This document shows positions 1 through 19,696 of a stretch of DNA of 64,000 bases, in pieces. The position numbers and the translations under genes were made by a program. The stretch spans positions 11,869,501-11,933,500 of the forward strand of contig NC_061781.1 of NCBI RefSeq assembly GCF_022458985.1, given 5' to 3'. The notes below the pieces were generated by a model. It saw only the letters and a list, made by a program, of their open reading frames with translations. It had not been told where the DNA came from and ran no database searches. Position 1 is the stretch's first letter; the number at the start of each line of letters is the position of its first letter. Source of the stretch: Mugil cephalus. Lineage: Eukaryota > Chordata > Actinopteri > Mugiliformes > Mugilidae.

Positions 1-2999
1 AACTTTTCACTTGTCCGCATGCGCAAACTAAATGACTTTAGAAAAATAATTAAAAGTTTTTTTTCACATACACTACTACTATCACTACTAAAACTACTAC
101 TTCTAATAATAATAATAATGTAACAAACTTCTGCTCACATACCTGGCCGTCGCTTTCCTCTGAATTGCTCAAATTATGTTTTATCCTTGTGTAGCTCGCA
201 GGTTTGTCAGGGGGGTCATGGCGCTAGGTGGCCCCTAGCAGGACGCCCTTTCCATCAGTCGGTGGTGCCGCAAAGAAAAAGAAAAAATACGCTCAAAAAT
301 AAATGTTAGACTAGTATTTGAATGAGTCCGGAGTCACAGCAGCAGCAGCCTACACCTTGCTGCGTCCTCGTCCCCTGACAGTGTGAGAGGCTCCTCCTGA
401 GTGTGTGAGAGTAAACGTGTGCAAGTGCAGAAGGGCGTGTGCAGCGGTGCGTCCAAGGCAAAGCGAAACGGTTTGGCTTCCTCTGAAACGGATAATTACG
501 CATGCGCTGGTGGATAATTGGAAGAGCGGAGATGCCCCCGTGACATCTGCTAACGCCACTAGAAAATGTCTAAACGTGTGTATAAAATATAAAATATGAC
601 TTTAAATTCTATAGTTTCTATAAAATCCATTTGGCCTAATATGCTGTTGAACTGGTGCGTTTAAAACCCAAAATAAGGAGATCAAAAGCTGCAAAATGTG
701 TACCACGCTTTATTCAGTCAGTTTGTTGTAGTTTTTCTCAATATGGGTCTAGAAGAGTCACAAACTCTAAATTATACCGCTTTCACATCGAAAATCCCGG
801 TCGACCCGGCATTTTCAGACCTGGGTCACATCGGCATTAGTCCCAGGTCGGACCCCCCGCTGTGAGAGCTGCGTGAAATTTCCCGAACATGGCGCAGGGC
901 TAATTCACCCATGCGCTTCCATTAAGGAAGCCTCGTAACTACACATTTTATTTGTTTGATTGAAAAAAGATCGCATTTGTGGGAGCACACCAAAACTTGT
1001 TTTTGAGCTGAAGCTTCTACATTGATACAGTCTGTCAGGCCGTCGATCAGGATGTAACCACATACATTCCGAGGCAGACACATCAACATCACAGTGGAAA
1101 AACCCGGGTCGACGCGGCACTCGTGTTCACATGGAAGCGCGTCGAGACGAGCCGATAAGATCCCGGGTCGACCCTTTCACATTGACCGGAAAACCCACAC
1201 GTGTTTGGAAGGTGTTGTTTGGCAGGAATTGGCCTCCACGGGGAACAGTCACACTGTTTATCTGCAGCCATGGGAATCCACGGGGAATAAGTCAGAGAAA
1301 AGATAAACAGCGTCTTGATTTCTCCAGACAGTTCATAATTGTGAGAGCGTGATAGTGGGAGCTAAGGAAAAGGAAAGTGATGGACAATGGATTAAGAATA
1401 TGAATTAAGAATGAGCAGTGTTGTGAAACATTTAATCACAGATGATGTGTTTAGGGCAAAACTTTACATTTGCAAATACAGAGTGAAATATATTTCAGTT
1501 TGATGCATTTTTTTCCTTATAAAACAGATCTGGTAAGATTAACACAACTGTTAATAAGGATATTGTCGCATTAAATTTCAGTATTTTCTACTTGGAGTAT
1601 GACCTTCCACACACAAATCTGCTTGTCGGGCAGGCAGAGCTTTGAATGTAGATTGTTTCCATTATCAGAAAAAAACAAAACAGTGGACAATGGAACTTCA
1701 TGAGTCATAGCAGGACATAGCAGGCGACAAATGAATCTGATGCTTTGTTAACAATAAATACAAACCCCCGTATCAAAGTGGTCATACTGGTTTTCCATCT
1801 TGATTAGAGTGTGGGAAAAACGTGCGTGAGAGCGGTTGGTGAGCGGGTTGCACCGCAGGCCATCCACCACAAGGGGGAACCCTATGTGAAATACTGACGT
1901 CAAAAACACTTATTATTTCTTTTACATGACCTTTATCGCCACATACACCTGCCTGACAATACGCCCATTACTGGGAATAATCGGTTACATGGAATTTGTC
2001 AGTACAAGTCCAGTAGTCGGTCTGGAGTTGTGTAAGGTTTCACTATTTCTTTTTATCTAAAAGTGTTCAGTGCACTTTGAGTGACCCCGACATACGACAC
2101 AGTGTTGAGCGCCTATCACTGAGTCATGACACTTTCTCAAAATCATCATTTATGAACTTAACTTGCCGAGTCATTGTAGGTTGCAGGCAGTGAAAACAGC
2201 AACAGCAAACCCCTCATTGTCATATACTAGTTTTCCATCATGTTTAAAGTCTGCTGTCTTATTAAAAAACTAAAACGGCATATCTACTGTACTGTGTACT
2301 GTGTGGATTAACAGATTCCATGAATATGAATCATGTGGTGACTTGAGTCGTGTTCTCGTGTTCTCGGCCAGCCTGGCTAGCCTGATAACCTGAATTTTTT
2401 TTTTATTTGTATCAGTTCATCTCATTTCATCACAAGTACACCAAGTATTGCTAAAATGAAATCAGAGCTGCCTGTGGTCAGGATCCCCGTTGCTGTTCAG
2501 GTTGTGTTCATACTCTGTGTGAAGTGTGCTTTAAGATAAGAGTTTGTTTTTTGTTTTTTGTTTTTTTGGCTCCTATGTGTTAAGTGGATTACCTAATAAT
2601 AATATGATGGCCAAATCTGAAAAGTGTTTTAAACATCATCAATTCTGCAAAGTAACACAATTAAATTGTTCATAATACTGCATAAAATTATGGAAATGTA
2701 CACGGCCTTCACTGTTTAAGGCAAATAATAATAATAATACTTTTTTTTTTGAGTCTTTGTGCTGTTTGGTAAAGCATTATTTTACCGGATAACAAGAAAC
2801 CCCCACAAAATACTTTAGAAAAAAAAAAGCATCACCTTCATATGTTGTTTATGGTCCCTGAAGGTTTCATCATACGATATTTTTTAGCTGTATTTGCGAT
2901 ATGCCTAAACACTGAACGTGATCATTTTATGAAATGCTATAAAACACAAGGCTGTCATGAAGGACCCACGTTCCACATACAACCTAAAAATATATGCAG
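1..2999. other. gene-free left flank, AT-rich with repeat debris
   Basis: I see no exon with flanking splice sites and no recognisable protein in either strand. The stretch holds short ATA/ATT runs near 105-118, poly-T runs near 2395 and 2740, and one GC-rich palindromic repeat region near 786-1290, listed separately. It lies downstream of pofut2. Open frames here are short and have no family signature. Confidence 0.6.
786..1290. repeat. candidate non-autonomous DNA element with CCCGGGTCGACC palindromes
   Basis: Three diverged copies of a palindromic GTCGACC core lie in both orientations, at about 795-811, 1104-1118 and 1162-1176. Each is next to a phrase resembling TTCACA(T/C). The GC-rich block sits in AT-rich surroundings. 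This looks like a miniature inverted-repeat element or a degraded pair. The family assignment is a guess from memory of similar fish repeats, and the ends are not defined. Confidence 0.35.
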
Positions 3000-3000
3000 A

Positions 3001-3006
3001 TTTAAT
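3001..3006 (-). terminator. candidate pofut2 poly(A) signal (ATTAAA)
   Basis: On the minus strand this is ATTAAA, about 210 nt past the pofut2 stop codon. It is the nearest accepted hexamer. A canonical AATAAA also occurs at 2402-2407, about 810 nt past the stop, and could be used instead. Confidence 0.4.
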
Positions 3007-3216
3007 TGTTGACAATTACAGTAATAAGTGTTTGGCAGAAAAGTCTTGGCATTTTCAGCATAAAGTTCAGTCACAGTGGTCACTTCAGACCTGATTGCAC
3101 AACACTGAAACCATAAAAAATAAGTCACACCTGTATTTGTAGGTTCCACAGAAATAAAACGTCACTTTCAGGACTGCTTTTGGCACTTGTGCGTCAGATA
3201 AGTCAGAGGTCACACG

Positions 3217-6200
3217 TCAGTAAACTATCTTCCAGTGTGTGGGCTGTTCACATTCTTTCTCGGTGTCCCCACAGAAACGATTGTATGTCATTTTGGGGTC
3301 AAAGCCCAGGATCTCTCTCTCTTCATGGATCCGGAAAGAGAAGGTGGACACTGAGGTTCCTATGAAGAATCTGGAAAATGTACAAATTAGACAGTACTGT
3401 TAAGCTGTTGTTGAGAAAAAAAAACTTCACAAGTCCAGTTGCCACACAAGGGTTTGGAGAAGTTTTTCTTTTTTTCTTTCTTAGCACAAAAGTTATTAAA
3501 TGCACCTGTGTGTGTGTTTTTTCTAAAACAAAGCAAAGATCAAATTTTAAGTTTTAAGATATTGGATTATATTAACAAGAGGAAGTTTTAAGATAACAAA
3601 TCCAAATTAATGACAAGCAACAGAACAAGCAAGGGGCACTTCAGTTCAAAGTCAAGGAGAGTTGCCAAGAAGTGCACCTACAAGTTTTTTTTTTCTATTT
3701 TGAGGTCTGGACCCAGTTCAAAATAACAGCACAAGAGTATTTTTTAAAGAATGTGTTGGACCGAGTCCAATGCACCTGTTACGTTTGCTTTTTTTTGAAA
3801 AAATGTATTTCAGTGTGAGAGCCAGAACGAGTGTGACAGAATATTCACTGAACCACTGTGTGACAAGAGGAAGAAAAAAAAACATAGCTGGAACTTAAGT
3901 CTACGCCTGCCAAACATTTAAAGTGTTTAGTGATCAGGCCCAAGTTAGTGCTCGAACCTGTTCCTCCTAATTTTTTTCGTCACCGTCAAGTTGAAATAAT
4001 TTATCAGTAATATGCTCAAACGTCTACGTTGGCCAAGAGGTAAACCGCTGCTACTCTTGTCATGAGTCCCCAATAATTCCCCTAAATAACAATTACTGCA
4101 TCCAACCAACCACACAGCCATGACTGTCCAGAGTCATAAAATGTAGTGAAGATTAGTGTGTACAACAATATTATGTTTTGTTTTATCGCACCATTAATAG
4201 TGCGACAAATAAATTCCAAACTAGCTGTCAAATAAACTTTTCTGCTAAATACCATGCATGTGTGTAACTGAACCATGAGTGTGAATTCACCTGGCATGGG
4301 CACATATCCACTGGTCAATGATGGCGACTCCTCCGTCTTTAAGGAGCTCTAAGTCCTCTACGGATGGCTCAAACCGCACCATGTCAGGCAGCAACTTTTT
4401 CAGATCCTTCAACTCTACAGATCACACAGATTGTACAAGATTAGTCTACTACTATAGATATTACTACTACTAGGTTTTCTTATTACAGATATAAAACACT
4501 GTTTTCTTAGCAGAAAATATCAGTTATTTTAGCCTTTTCGGTTAGAAAGTAGTGCTATAACCAATCAAAGATAAAGATAATTACATAAGAAAATACATTA
4601 TTATAGCAAATCACATTTCAGCATACTCACATATGAATATACAGTATAGCAATCTGTAAACTGACTCTATATGTGCTGGTATATAACTGTTACCTTCATC
4701 ATCTGCATCTGTCGCAACAAACACTTTCTCCAGTTTGTGTTTCTTCATCAAGCTGCGCATTTTTTTGACTGCTCCCTTAAGACTGGGTACATCCTCTCTG
4801 TGACCCCAGATAAAGTCCTTCCTGCGCAGGTGGACGCCCAGATATGGACCACCTTTCGCTGAGCCGGGCTTGGCCTAAGGAGGAAGTGAATAAGTAAGTA
4901 AGACTTATTAATAATCAAAACAGTGACATGGTAAATATTTCAGAGAGTAGATTTCCCCAGCACTAGCACAACCACATAATCACGTCACCATACAAGGTTC
5001 ATCGACTCACCTTCATGCGAGTCCAGTCCTCACTGTATACTGTACGGTCTCTGTCATCTGTGGAGTTTAGGTGTTTTGCTCTGAAGTCATCTCCTATGAG
5101 TCGCAAGTGCTTAGCGAAAACCATGCTGCGCCGAGTCTGCATTAAAACAGACAGTTGTAGAGATTCTTTCATCCAATTACACATAGCAAAATGTGCTTTA
5201 GTATGGTTAGATCAGGCAATCACTGTGAATCACCCAACTCCTAACGCCGACATTTGTGAAAAAGATGTGATATTACATGACTTACATCCCAGTAATCCTT
5301 TCCAGCATAGTGATCATGAAGGAGTGTTTCTGCTCTGTCAAGCAAAACTGATCTGCAAAATATTGGATTACAAACAGGTTCATTCCTCCAAGTGTAACCA
5401 AGATCTGAGAGAAGAATGTGCATGTAACACCACACTCATTCACTTTTCAGCTACTCACAAAGAATCAAAGGCTGCATTGTTCGTGTTCTTTTTTTACGCA
5501 GGTTTATGACATAGTATCATCTTGTTAGTTCCTTAACTATTTTTCTAGTCTGTTATCTGAAGTTACTACTACTTCTACTACTTGCAGAAGTAACCAAAAA
5601 CATGTTGCGAAATGCAAAACAAGCTGCGTTATTGTCTAGTTTTCTAGAAAATACAGCAAAACATCTGATGTTTTCTTACTTATAAGGTACTACATGACAA
5701 AACAACCTCAGTGAAAAATGTTTCAGTGAAATTGTAAGCCACCTATTCAGACTGGCGTTTATGTAGGGTTTCAAGTTTTAGAGTATAATCATTTTTTCTT
5801 ATTTTATTTATTATCATCATGAATATATGTTCTATTATATGTTCCTTCACCAACATTTCACTCTTTATATTATTGTATTTTTTATATTTTGTATTATAAT
5901 ATATACTTCATAGATTTTATATTTATATCACTGCTTGTGTTTTTTGTCAGTTGCTAATAAAAGGTGCTATGTGAATAAATGATACTATATGATTGACAGT
6001 TCAATGAAACAGTAAATTAAAAATTTGAATCAGCTTTAATCTTCAAAAATATCTAATGCTAAATCTCCTGGAAGACAAACAAAGCAGTAAGTCATTTCTA
6101 AGATCCTACTTCGTTTGGCCTTGCAGATATAAAGTATATTTTCATTTATTAAAAGATACGTTTTGTTTGTACGACATGTACAATTCAGTGTAGGTGGTGT

Positions 6201-7891
6201 TTTGGCAAATTCCTTTCCAAGCGCTAGAAAATAACCAAGATTTTAAGTACTTGAATAACTCTTTGAATGATTGCAAAACTCTTGTTGTAATACTGATGTA
6301 TACCCTACACATGTATCAGCTACGTTCGACAACTCACTGTGTATTCACTGTGTCAGTGAATTTCAAATCAATACATCACTCTGTAGACTCACGTCGCTGT
6401 GATGTTTCTCTGTAGAACAGGAGCCATGATTGAGGCATGGCCCTGAGCTGATATACATGTCACATTTCGAGCTCTCGTCTCCTCGTAGCCCCAAAACCAG
6501 CCCCTTGGAAACAGACAAGACAGTTGAAACAATTTCAGCACCAAGACCCACAGAGATTGTGTTACGCTTTATATTTAACATTAGTTGTGTATTAAGAGAA
6601 ATCGATTATTTGTTTGTCCAACATTGTATTTTAGTAAATTTCTACACATAATATTGTTTTTACCTGTAGTATCCCTGTTTATCTTTGGAGTACATCAGCT
6701 TGTCAATGCATGGCCGCTCATCAACCTTTTCCTCCCATTTCCCATCAGTCCACCCTTCAGCATAGTTTTGCAGAACCAGAACTTGATCTATGAATGGGCC
6801 TCCATTTTCTACACCCAGCGCAAGAAGAAACAACACTGAAATAACTTCAAGACACTATAAGAAAGCGTATTCTAGATGAAAAGCTCACCAGCAATGAATT
6901 CCTCATACTCCATGACGGGCACGTTGGCCTGCAGGCTAGTGAGGCTGAAGAACTCGCCCCATGGGATGCGCATCTGGTGAATGTTGGGGCTCTGCCAGTG
7001 GTAGAGACGGCCCCATGGGGGGAGCACCAGGACCCAGTCATCCCCCTCTTTCCTCAAAGACTTGACCAGGGAGGCCATGCGGATATAGACATCCCTGCGA
7101 AGGTTGAAACCCTCTGGGGGGTTCACATCATACAAGAGGTACCTGACATAAAAAAGGGGGCATGAGAAAGTGGTTTGAGTGGAAGAAAACAGCTGCAGGC
7201 AAAGTCAACAACCCTCAAACTCCTATAGTAACTCAGATGAATTCTCACAAGTCATGTCATATTGCTGCTGTGAACTTGCAAACACTCAATCCTGTCGGTA
7301 ATAGGAAGAAATAACAGTAAGTAAAAGTAAAGTTAGTAAAAAAAACAAATTTTAGCTCTGTTAAATTGTGCTAAATGAACACTCAATACGCCGAACCACT
7401 ATACAGCACAGCAGTGTATTAGCAACAATATTACAGTATAGGTCCGAAGCTAATTTGGGGTTCTAAATCGTAGAACTTCATAAAATTGGCAACTTTTACA
7501 ATGGAATCTGGTAAACATTTCGCTTCTTTCACGATGACTGGGGTTGAAAACAGCCGGCAAACGGACAAAAACAATACAGCAAAAGACTAGGAATGTAACT
7601 GAACTTGTACTCGTGGCACATAGAAACGTTACTCTTATGGCCGAACAAAATGAATAGCCCGAATATAACCAAATCTACGTTAGCATATGTAGCTAGTTCG
7701 CTAACAGTAACCCACCGCAAGTCCCTAGCAGCAGCGACGGGTGCAGTAGCCGTGTGACTTGCACTGAACGCATTTCCAGTGTTTACTGCTTCAGGTGTCG
7801 CAAAGGCGACGAAAATAGACAAAAGGAATGCGTTGAAATAATGCGTTGAAGCAAGGAATATATCTGGTTTATGCAGTGCGCTGAACGCCAT
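3217..7891 (-). CDS. pofut2: GDP-fucose protein O-fucosyltransferase 2 (complete, 9 coding exons)
   Basis: Coding exons are 7716-7891, 6889-7142, 6664-6808, 6393-6503, 5286-5352, 5011-5136, 4694-4874, 4291-4414 and 3217-3370. All junctions are GT-AG and the phases join to 445 aa (human is about 429). POFUT2 moves fucose from GDP-fucose to Ser/Thr of folded thrombospondin type 1 repeats in the ER. The N-terminus from Met1 is hydrophobic around residues 20-31, fitting a signal peptide. DVNPPEGFN follows, and its Glu69 aligns with the known catalytic Glu54 of human POFUT2. GVHLRRKDF at 306-314 carries the GDP-fucose-binding arginine. The C-terminal third has [16 protein letters not shown] and ends in HWKIVY. 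An in-frame ATG at 7957 would add 22 residues before the signal peptide, so 7891 is preferred. It is transcribed in the same direction as the tubulin upstream. Confidence 0.95.
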
Positions 7892-8578
7892 ATTTCCTCT
7901 GAGCCACGCACTTCCGGAAGCCCCAAAAGCGTCTGCACAGTTGCCTAGCAACCGCAAATCACACGTTTGCCAGCAGATTGTTACACATTTACCAGCTTTT
8001 TCTTGGTAAATATTTCACATAGTTGGTAATGTGAACGAGACTAACTACGGAAACTTTCTGTAAGATGTGCATAGTACATGCCAACAAAACAAAAGACAGG
8101 TTTGTGTTCAATAAAGATCTGAAAATCACTACACATTCAAGAGAGGTAATCAAGGGTCAAGTGTCAGGACAGGCAAAGCAAGTGTTTGGGATCCTGCAAA
8201 AAAATAAATTCTTAAAGCGGGCCCCCAGATGAATGCCTTTCATCATACTGTATTTTGCAGTGACGACCAAAGATCCCTTAAACAGTATGAAAGCCCTACA
8301 GTGCATTGATAATACTCTTTAGTATGGACTGGGGTCATAGCACATGTCTTTGCCTGTGCTTATGTGTGTGCATATGGAAGTGGCAAATAAACCCAATTTA
8401 ATTTGATTGTCAGTGGTTGTGGTAAAGGTATCGATTAAGTAATCTACCATCTGATCATGCTACAGATTAAATTTCAAAAGGTCTTATAAAAAGACTGAGT
8501 CAAACAGTCTTTAAATATTTATTTTAGACTGAGTCAAACAAACAAAAAACAGACACAGCACTATATTTGGGGGAACTA
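7892..8578. other. spacer between tubulin 3' end and pofut2 5' end
   Basis: This holds the presumed pofut2 promoter and 5' UTR, with no TATA box seen. The part near 8340-8410 (GCAAATAAACCCAATTTAAT type tail) resembles the 3' end of fish SINE/LINE copies, but no element body is recognisable. No coding exon is evident. Confidence 0.45.
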
Positions 8579-8584
8579 TTTATT
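8579..8584 (-). terminator. tubulin poly(A) signal AATAAA
   Basis: Canonical AATAAA on the minus strand, 195 nt past the stop codon of the TUBA4A-type gene. Confidence 0.7.
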
Positions 8585-8778
8585 CATACAGATTAATAAA
8601 CACAAAAAGTGCCAAAAGTACAATGCTGATGGCACAAAAAATAAAGAAACAACACCTGTGTTGAAATGAAAAATGTAATAAAACCAAATACTCTTGAAAC
8701 TACGACACCTGATGTGTCCCCCTTCTTTTCTTTGACAAATAACTACTTAGCAAGAATATATTTTTCATATAGGCTCTC

Positions 8779-13808
<5,030 letters not shown>

Positions 13809-14198
13809 TGTAGAGTTTTAACAGAACGACCTCTGGGAGAAAAAGATACTCGAAATTGGCTGCAGGTTCTCCGGAGCCTCTCACAGCGGCCGTCAATGTG
13901 GTCCGGGTGAGTAAGTAATGCCAGGTGGGCGAGGAGCTCCCACACTAGTACGGTCTGCCGCAAACCACTCCCACCTGTCAGTTTCACGTGAACGCGCGTT
14001 TCTTGGACCGCGCGAATGCATCGCTCTCAGAGCTACTGCGACTTTTAGAAAATATTATGGTCATGATTCCCGTTCATTTCAGTTACCAGAGAAACGCTGA
14101 CAAGGTTTTGCGAGCGATAGAGCCGGTGCTTGTGCCTCCATCAGTCTCATCTTTATTCAACGCCTTACAGTAGATTCATTTACACATATCAGTACACG

Positions 14199-14655
14199 TA
14201 CACCAATCAGCCATATCATTAAAACCACTGACAAGACATGTAGATGACATTGACTCTCTTGAGACGAAACAACACTCTGCTGCGAAACTTCTGGAACTGG
14301 CATTGCTGCGGATGTCACTTAAATACGTATGTACCACCCACATTGCAATGACACTCCTTTATTGCAGCAGTCATCCTCAGCAGGGTGCAACCTGACACGG
14401 GCACAAAATCGCTTTAGGAACAACTAAAAAAAAAAAAAATGAAAAAGAGAACAATGTGTTGACCTGGCCTCCAAATTCCCTTGATTCCAAACTGTTTAAG
14501 TATCTGTGGAATGCAGTGGAACAAGCCTGACCCACGGAGCCCCTCCCTTCAACACATAGCACCCAAAGACCACCCACCAGGACCCATGTCCATTAGTTCT
14601 CTGAATGAATCACAACTGTTTAGGAGGCACAAGGGAGACTTACACATTAGTATTC
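14199..14655 (+). mobile_element. Tc1-like transposon, internally deleted relic
   Basis: It opens with a diverged terminal repeat (ACACCAATCAGCCATATCAT then TAAAACCACTGACA). It later carries DNA matching the transposase catalytic region, phrase GACCTGGCCTCCAAATTCCC, the codons for the TWPPNSPDLNPIEHLW block. The middle is missing and the reading frame is lost, so it is a MITE-like deletion derivative. Family recognition is from memory of abundant fish Tc1 copies. Confidence 0.7.
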
Positions 14656-15664
14656 AGATGACTGCTGACAGCATCCGTGTGTGAGGAGACTAAAAGGAGG
14701 AAGAAAATGAAGTGTTGCAGCTTTGGAAAAGCCATTTAGGAAATGTACTTTAAAGAGGAGACATTCTGCTTTATTTTTACCCTTGACGTCTGGGGTTCTG
14801 TTTTAGCTGTATGTGTCACTTCTTATTTGTCACTTCTTATATTATAAGAATATGTCTTCTTACATTTTAAGATATTTTTGGAGTCCCATCACTTTTGTTG
14901 CATAAGACATTCAGTCCTGCTCTTTCCACTCATCCTGATCAAATATCTTTTTAAAAGGTCCCCATTTCATTATGATCATGCTTGGCACTTAGTTTCAACT
15001 GAAATATTGAAAAGTGAAAAAAAAGCAAGTGTCTAAACATGCCTTCAATTCAGAGTGTCTGAAGCATGATGTAATGAGAACTCCAACCCTCAGGTTTCCT
15101 TTCTGCTGGGAGGGACGGACATTCTGCAAACCAATCCATAAAGCTGCCTCTCCTCAGACTGCCATGTCACTGTGTGCTGGCACTGTAACATTTTGAAAGC
15201 TAGAGGTCGTAGTTGCTTCATCACTAGCCACAGGCACTGTGACAGCCAAGAACACTGAGTCATGCAAAAAATGTATTTCATCTGTCGCTCCTTAAAATGA
15301 TACCGTGAGCTTTTGATCTATGCTGTTTGCCACTGATCAGTGAATATTTGGCTAGATTTAGCAGCGTTTTCATCTGACATGGACCGATATTGTGCTCTGG
15401 ATTTTCTTGCTGTCCTTGATAGCACTCTAAAACGTTGTCAATCATTAGTGAAAAGGCCTAAATGCGCAACACTGGGGACCTATATGCACAAACAATGGAA
15501 GTAGGCCATAGCTTTATGACTCAGGCAACACCTCTGAAGACAAAGGACATACAAAAACGTCAGTAACGTGATATTTATGCTGAAGGAATGTGAACCAGAC
15601 GATTTAATTTTTGAAAAAGGTTCACATTCTCCATTATACAGGATATATCCATGGTACTGTATAT

Positions 15665-15689
15665 TCCCATCCCCATCCCCATCCCCATC
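15665..15689 (+). repeat. CCATCC short tandem repeat
   Basis: About four tandem units of CCATCC. Confidence 0.8.
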
Positions 15690-16033
15690 TTGTCTTCAAA
15701 GCATTAAAACACAATTACTGGGTCTGAATTTTTTTCAGCAAACAGTATACCTGTACTTTTTGCCAGTGGCTGAATTAGAATTTTGCACCTTTGTGAATTA
15801 AAGGGACAGATGGAGAGATGAAACCCTAATTACTGTATTTGTAACCAACGAGCCTCACAGCCTCAGGAGAGAAACTGACTAACTCATAATGATTAACTCT
15901 GCAGCCAGTAGTGTTTCATAACACCTCCCGGTTGTCCCAATATATTCCCGGCCAGCGCAGATGCAGTCAAAAGCTCTGGTTTCAATGCAACAATGCGGAG
16001 AGAACCCTGTGCTTTCCTGTATCTTAATGCTCT

Positions 16034-16425
16034 ATACCAATCAGGCACAACATGAGGACCATATTCCCGATATCCTGTAGGTCTCCCTTGAGCCTGTGGG
16101 TTGAGGGGAGGGGCCTCTGTTGCTCAGGCTTGTTCCAGTGCATCCCACAGACACTTGATCACTTTGGGATCTAGTGAATTTGGATATCAGGCTAACAACT
16201 TGTGCCGTCCTCCAGGCTTTTGGAGTTGTTTCTTAACCATTTTTTTTTGTGTGTGTGTGTGTGTCTATGTCATCCTGCTAGAGATGCCTAGTCTGGTCTA
16301 GGTGGGTGGTACATTTCTAAGTAACATCCACATGAATGTCAGCTCCAATACTTTCCTAGCAGAACATTCTATTATCACAAGATGGTCAATGTTATTTATT
16401 TCACCTGTCATTAGTTTTAATGTTT
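16034..16425 (-). mobile_element. Tc1-like transposon, internally deleted relic (minus orientation)
   Basis: Diverged terminal repeats remain at both ends: ACCAATCAGGCACAACATGA at the left and CACCTGTCATTAGTTTTAAT at the right. The interior near 16096-16180 corresponds in reverse to the transposase DLNPIEHLW segment (phrase CTTGATCACTTTGGGATCTA). The right half matches the relic at 46955-47248 closely (ATCCACATGAATG, ATCACAAGATGGTCAATGTT), so both descend from the same deleted form. A TG run at 16248-16264 lies inside. Confidence 0.7.
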
Positions 16426-17708
16426 AATGTCAGTATCGTTTGCCATCCACCTCATTTTTTTTTAAACTCTACATGGTATTAGTAATAAAGACAGTTAAAG
16501 GAAGGGAGAATTCCTCATTACATTTGTGATTGAAGCAGTGACAGACCGTATCATTGTTGTATCAGAAATAAGAGACACTGAGTCAACCTTCCCATGTGGA
16601 GCAGACAGGTGATTCCTGCTGCTTTTGTCTTTTCTTCAGTTAAAGAAAACACAAGAGACACATAACTGATTTTTGACTTTTGTTTTTTTTGTAGCAGTTA
16701 CTTTCTTTAGACCTTAAATATGTTTTCCTCTACCCTCAGAACTACCCTGTGCCTAGAAATCTCAAAGAAGTCCAGAGAATTTTTGGGCAAATTTAAACAC
16801 CGTACCTATTTTGGCCTTCAGCTATGCTACATGTGTGATGTGGTTTGAACTCTAGTAATACTGGTGCTTGCATGAAATATCACAGAGTGGAGCATTCTGC
16901 CTTCGAGCTATTGGATTGTATCAACAGTTTACAGTAGGCTTTTGCTGCCAACTGAAACAGGCAGCTCCTTTGATGTTACACAAATGAAAGTAATACTGAA
17001 TGGGGCTGCATGTGAGCTACACAACAAATTGGGTTTCTGGACTTAGAGAGCTGAATGGACACACAAGAGTGCTGTGGCAGGCTTTTGTTTAGCATGCAGT
17101 ATAGTGAAACCCCTGCAGCAAGCAATTGCTGTTTGCACAGTGCAATCAGCTGACGCCTTATGAAGCAGTTCACATGTATTCTGCTCCTCTCTCCCGAGGG
17201 AACTAACAAGGAACAAGGAGAAGCAGGTCTCATGTACAGTATATTGTGTCACTTTAAACATTTTTTTGCAGAACTTTAAAGTTTCATGCATCTCTTCAAG
17301 GTCAAAAGTAGAACAATCATCTGACAATCAAGTCTGTACTTAAGTTCTTCCTTAACATGAAACGGGATGCAACACGTACAAATTCATTCAACAAATGCAA
17401 TTGACTCATATGTTAGAGAATTTTTATTTCTTATGATGAATATTTCATGCATTTGTATTTTAATCCTGTCAAACAGTGAGACATAAAGTCTCACGTTCAA
17501 AACTAACATTACCTTTCTCTCATCTGACTCTCCTTTGTGAAATATGAGGTCCACGTATCCACACAAAACACTCATGAACAATAGGTAGGGTGGTGACCTC
17601 CTTTCTCTTTGTGTGTTTGTCTGTCAAGCGGATGATCTTATCCTGCCCTCATCAGTCACTCCTCTCATTACAGCACAGATCAAATCACTGTTGGTCTTAT
17701 GCTGCAGG

Positions 17709-17718
17709 TATATAAAAG
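17709..17718 (+). promoter_or_regulatory. TATA box of alpha-tubulin gene 2
   Basis: TATATAAAAG lies about 75 nt before the ATG, with a plausible transcription start near 17740. A strong TATA box suggests regulated, tissue-limited expression compared with the TATA-less divergent neighbour; that is inference. Confidence 0.75.
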
Positions 17719-17789
17719 CAGAGTAGCACAGCATCCTCAGCACAACATCTTCCTACCGATACCTGAACATTGGACAGGAGAGTTTAACC

Positions 17790-19696
<1,907 letters not shown>

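Larger units (their letters stand above)
13809..17708. other. divergent intergenic region between head-to-head tubulins
   Basis: This holds the 5' UTR and promoter of the minus-strand TUBA4A-type gene (about 13.81-14.0 kb, TATA-less) and the upstream region of the TATA-bearing plus-strand tubulin. Two Tc1-derived relics (14199-14655 and 16034-16425) and a CCATCCC minisatellite sit between them. No further exons are seen. Confidence 0.6.

Noticed and set aside
5015-5509. 164-codon plus-strand frame across pofut2 exons 5 and 6
   Set aside because: Antisense to two exons and their intron, with no family signature.
7529-7957. Single-exon 142 aa reading of the pofut2 5' region
   Set aside because: Reads through the exon 1 donor at 7715. 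Splicing to 7142 gives the conserved [13 protein letters not shown] junction instead.
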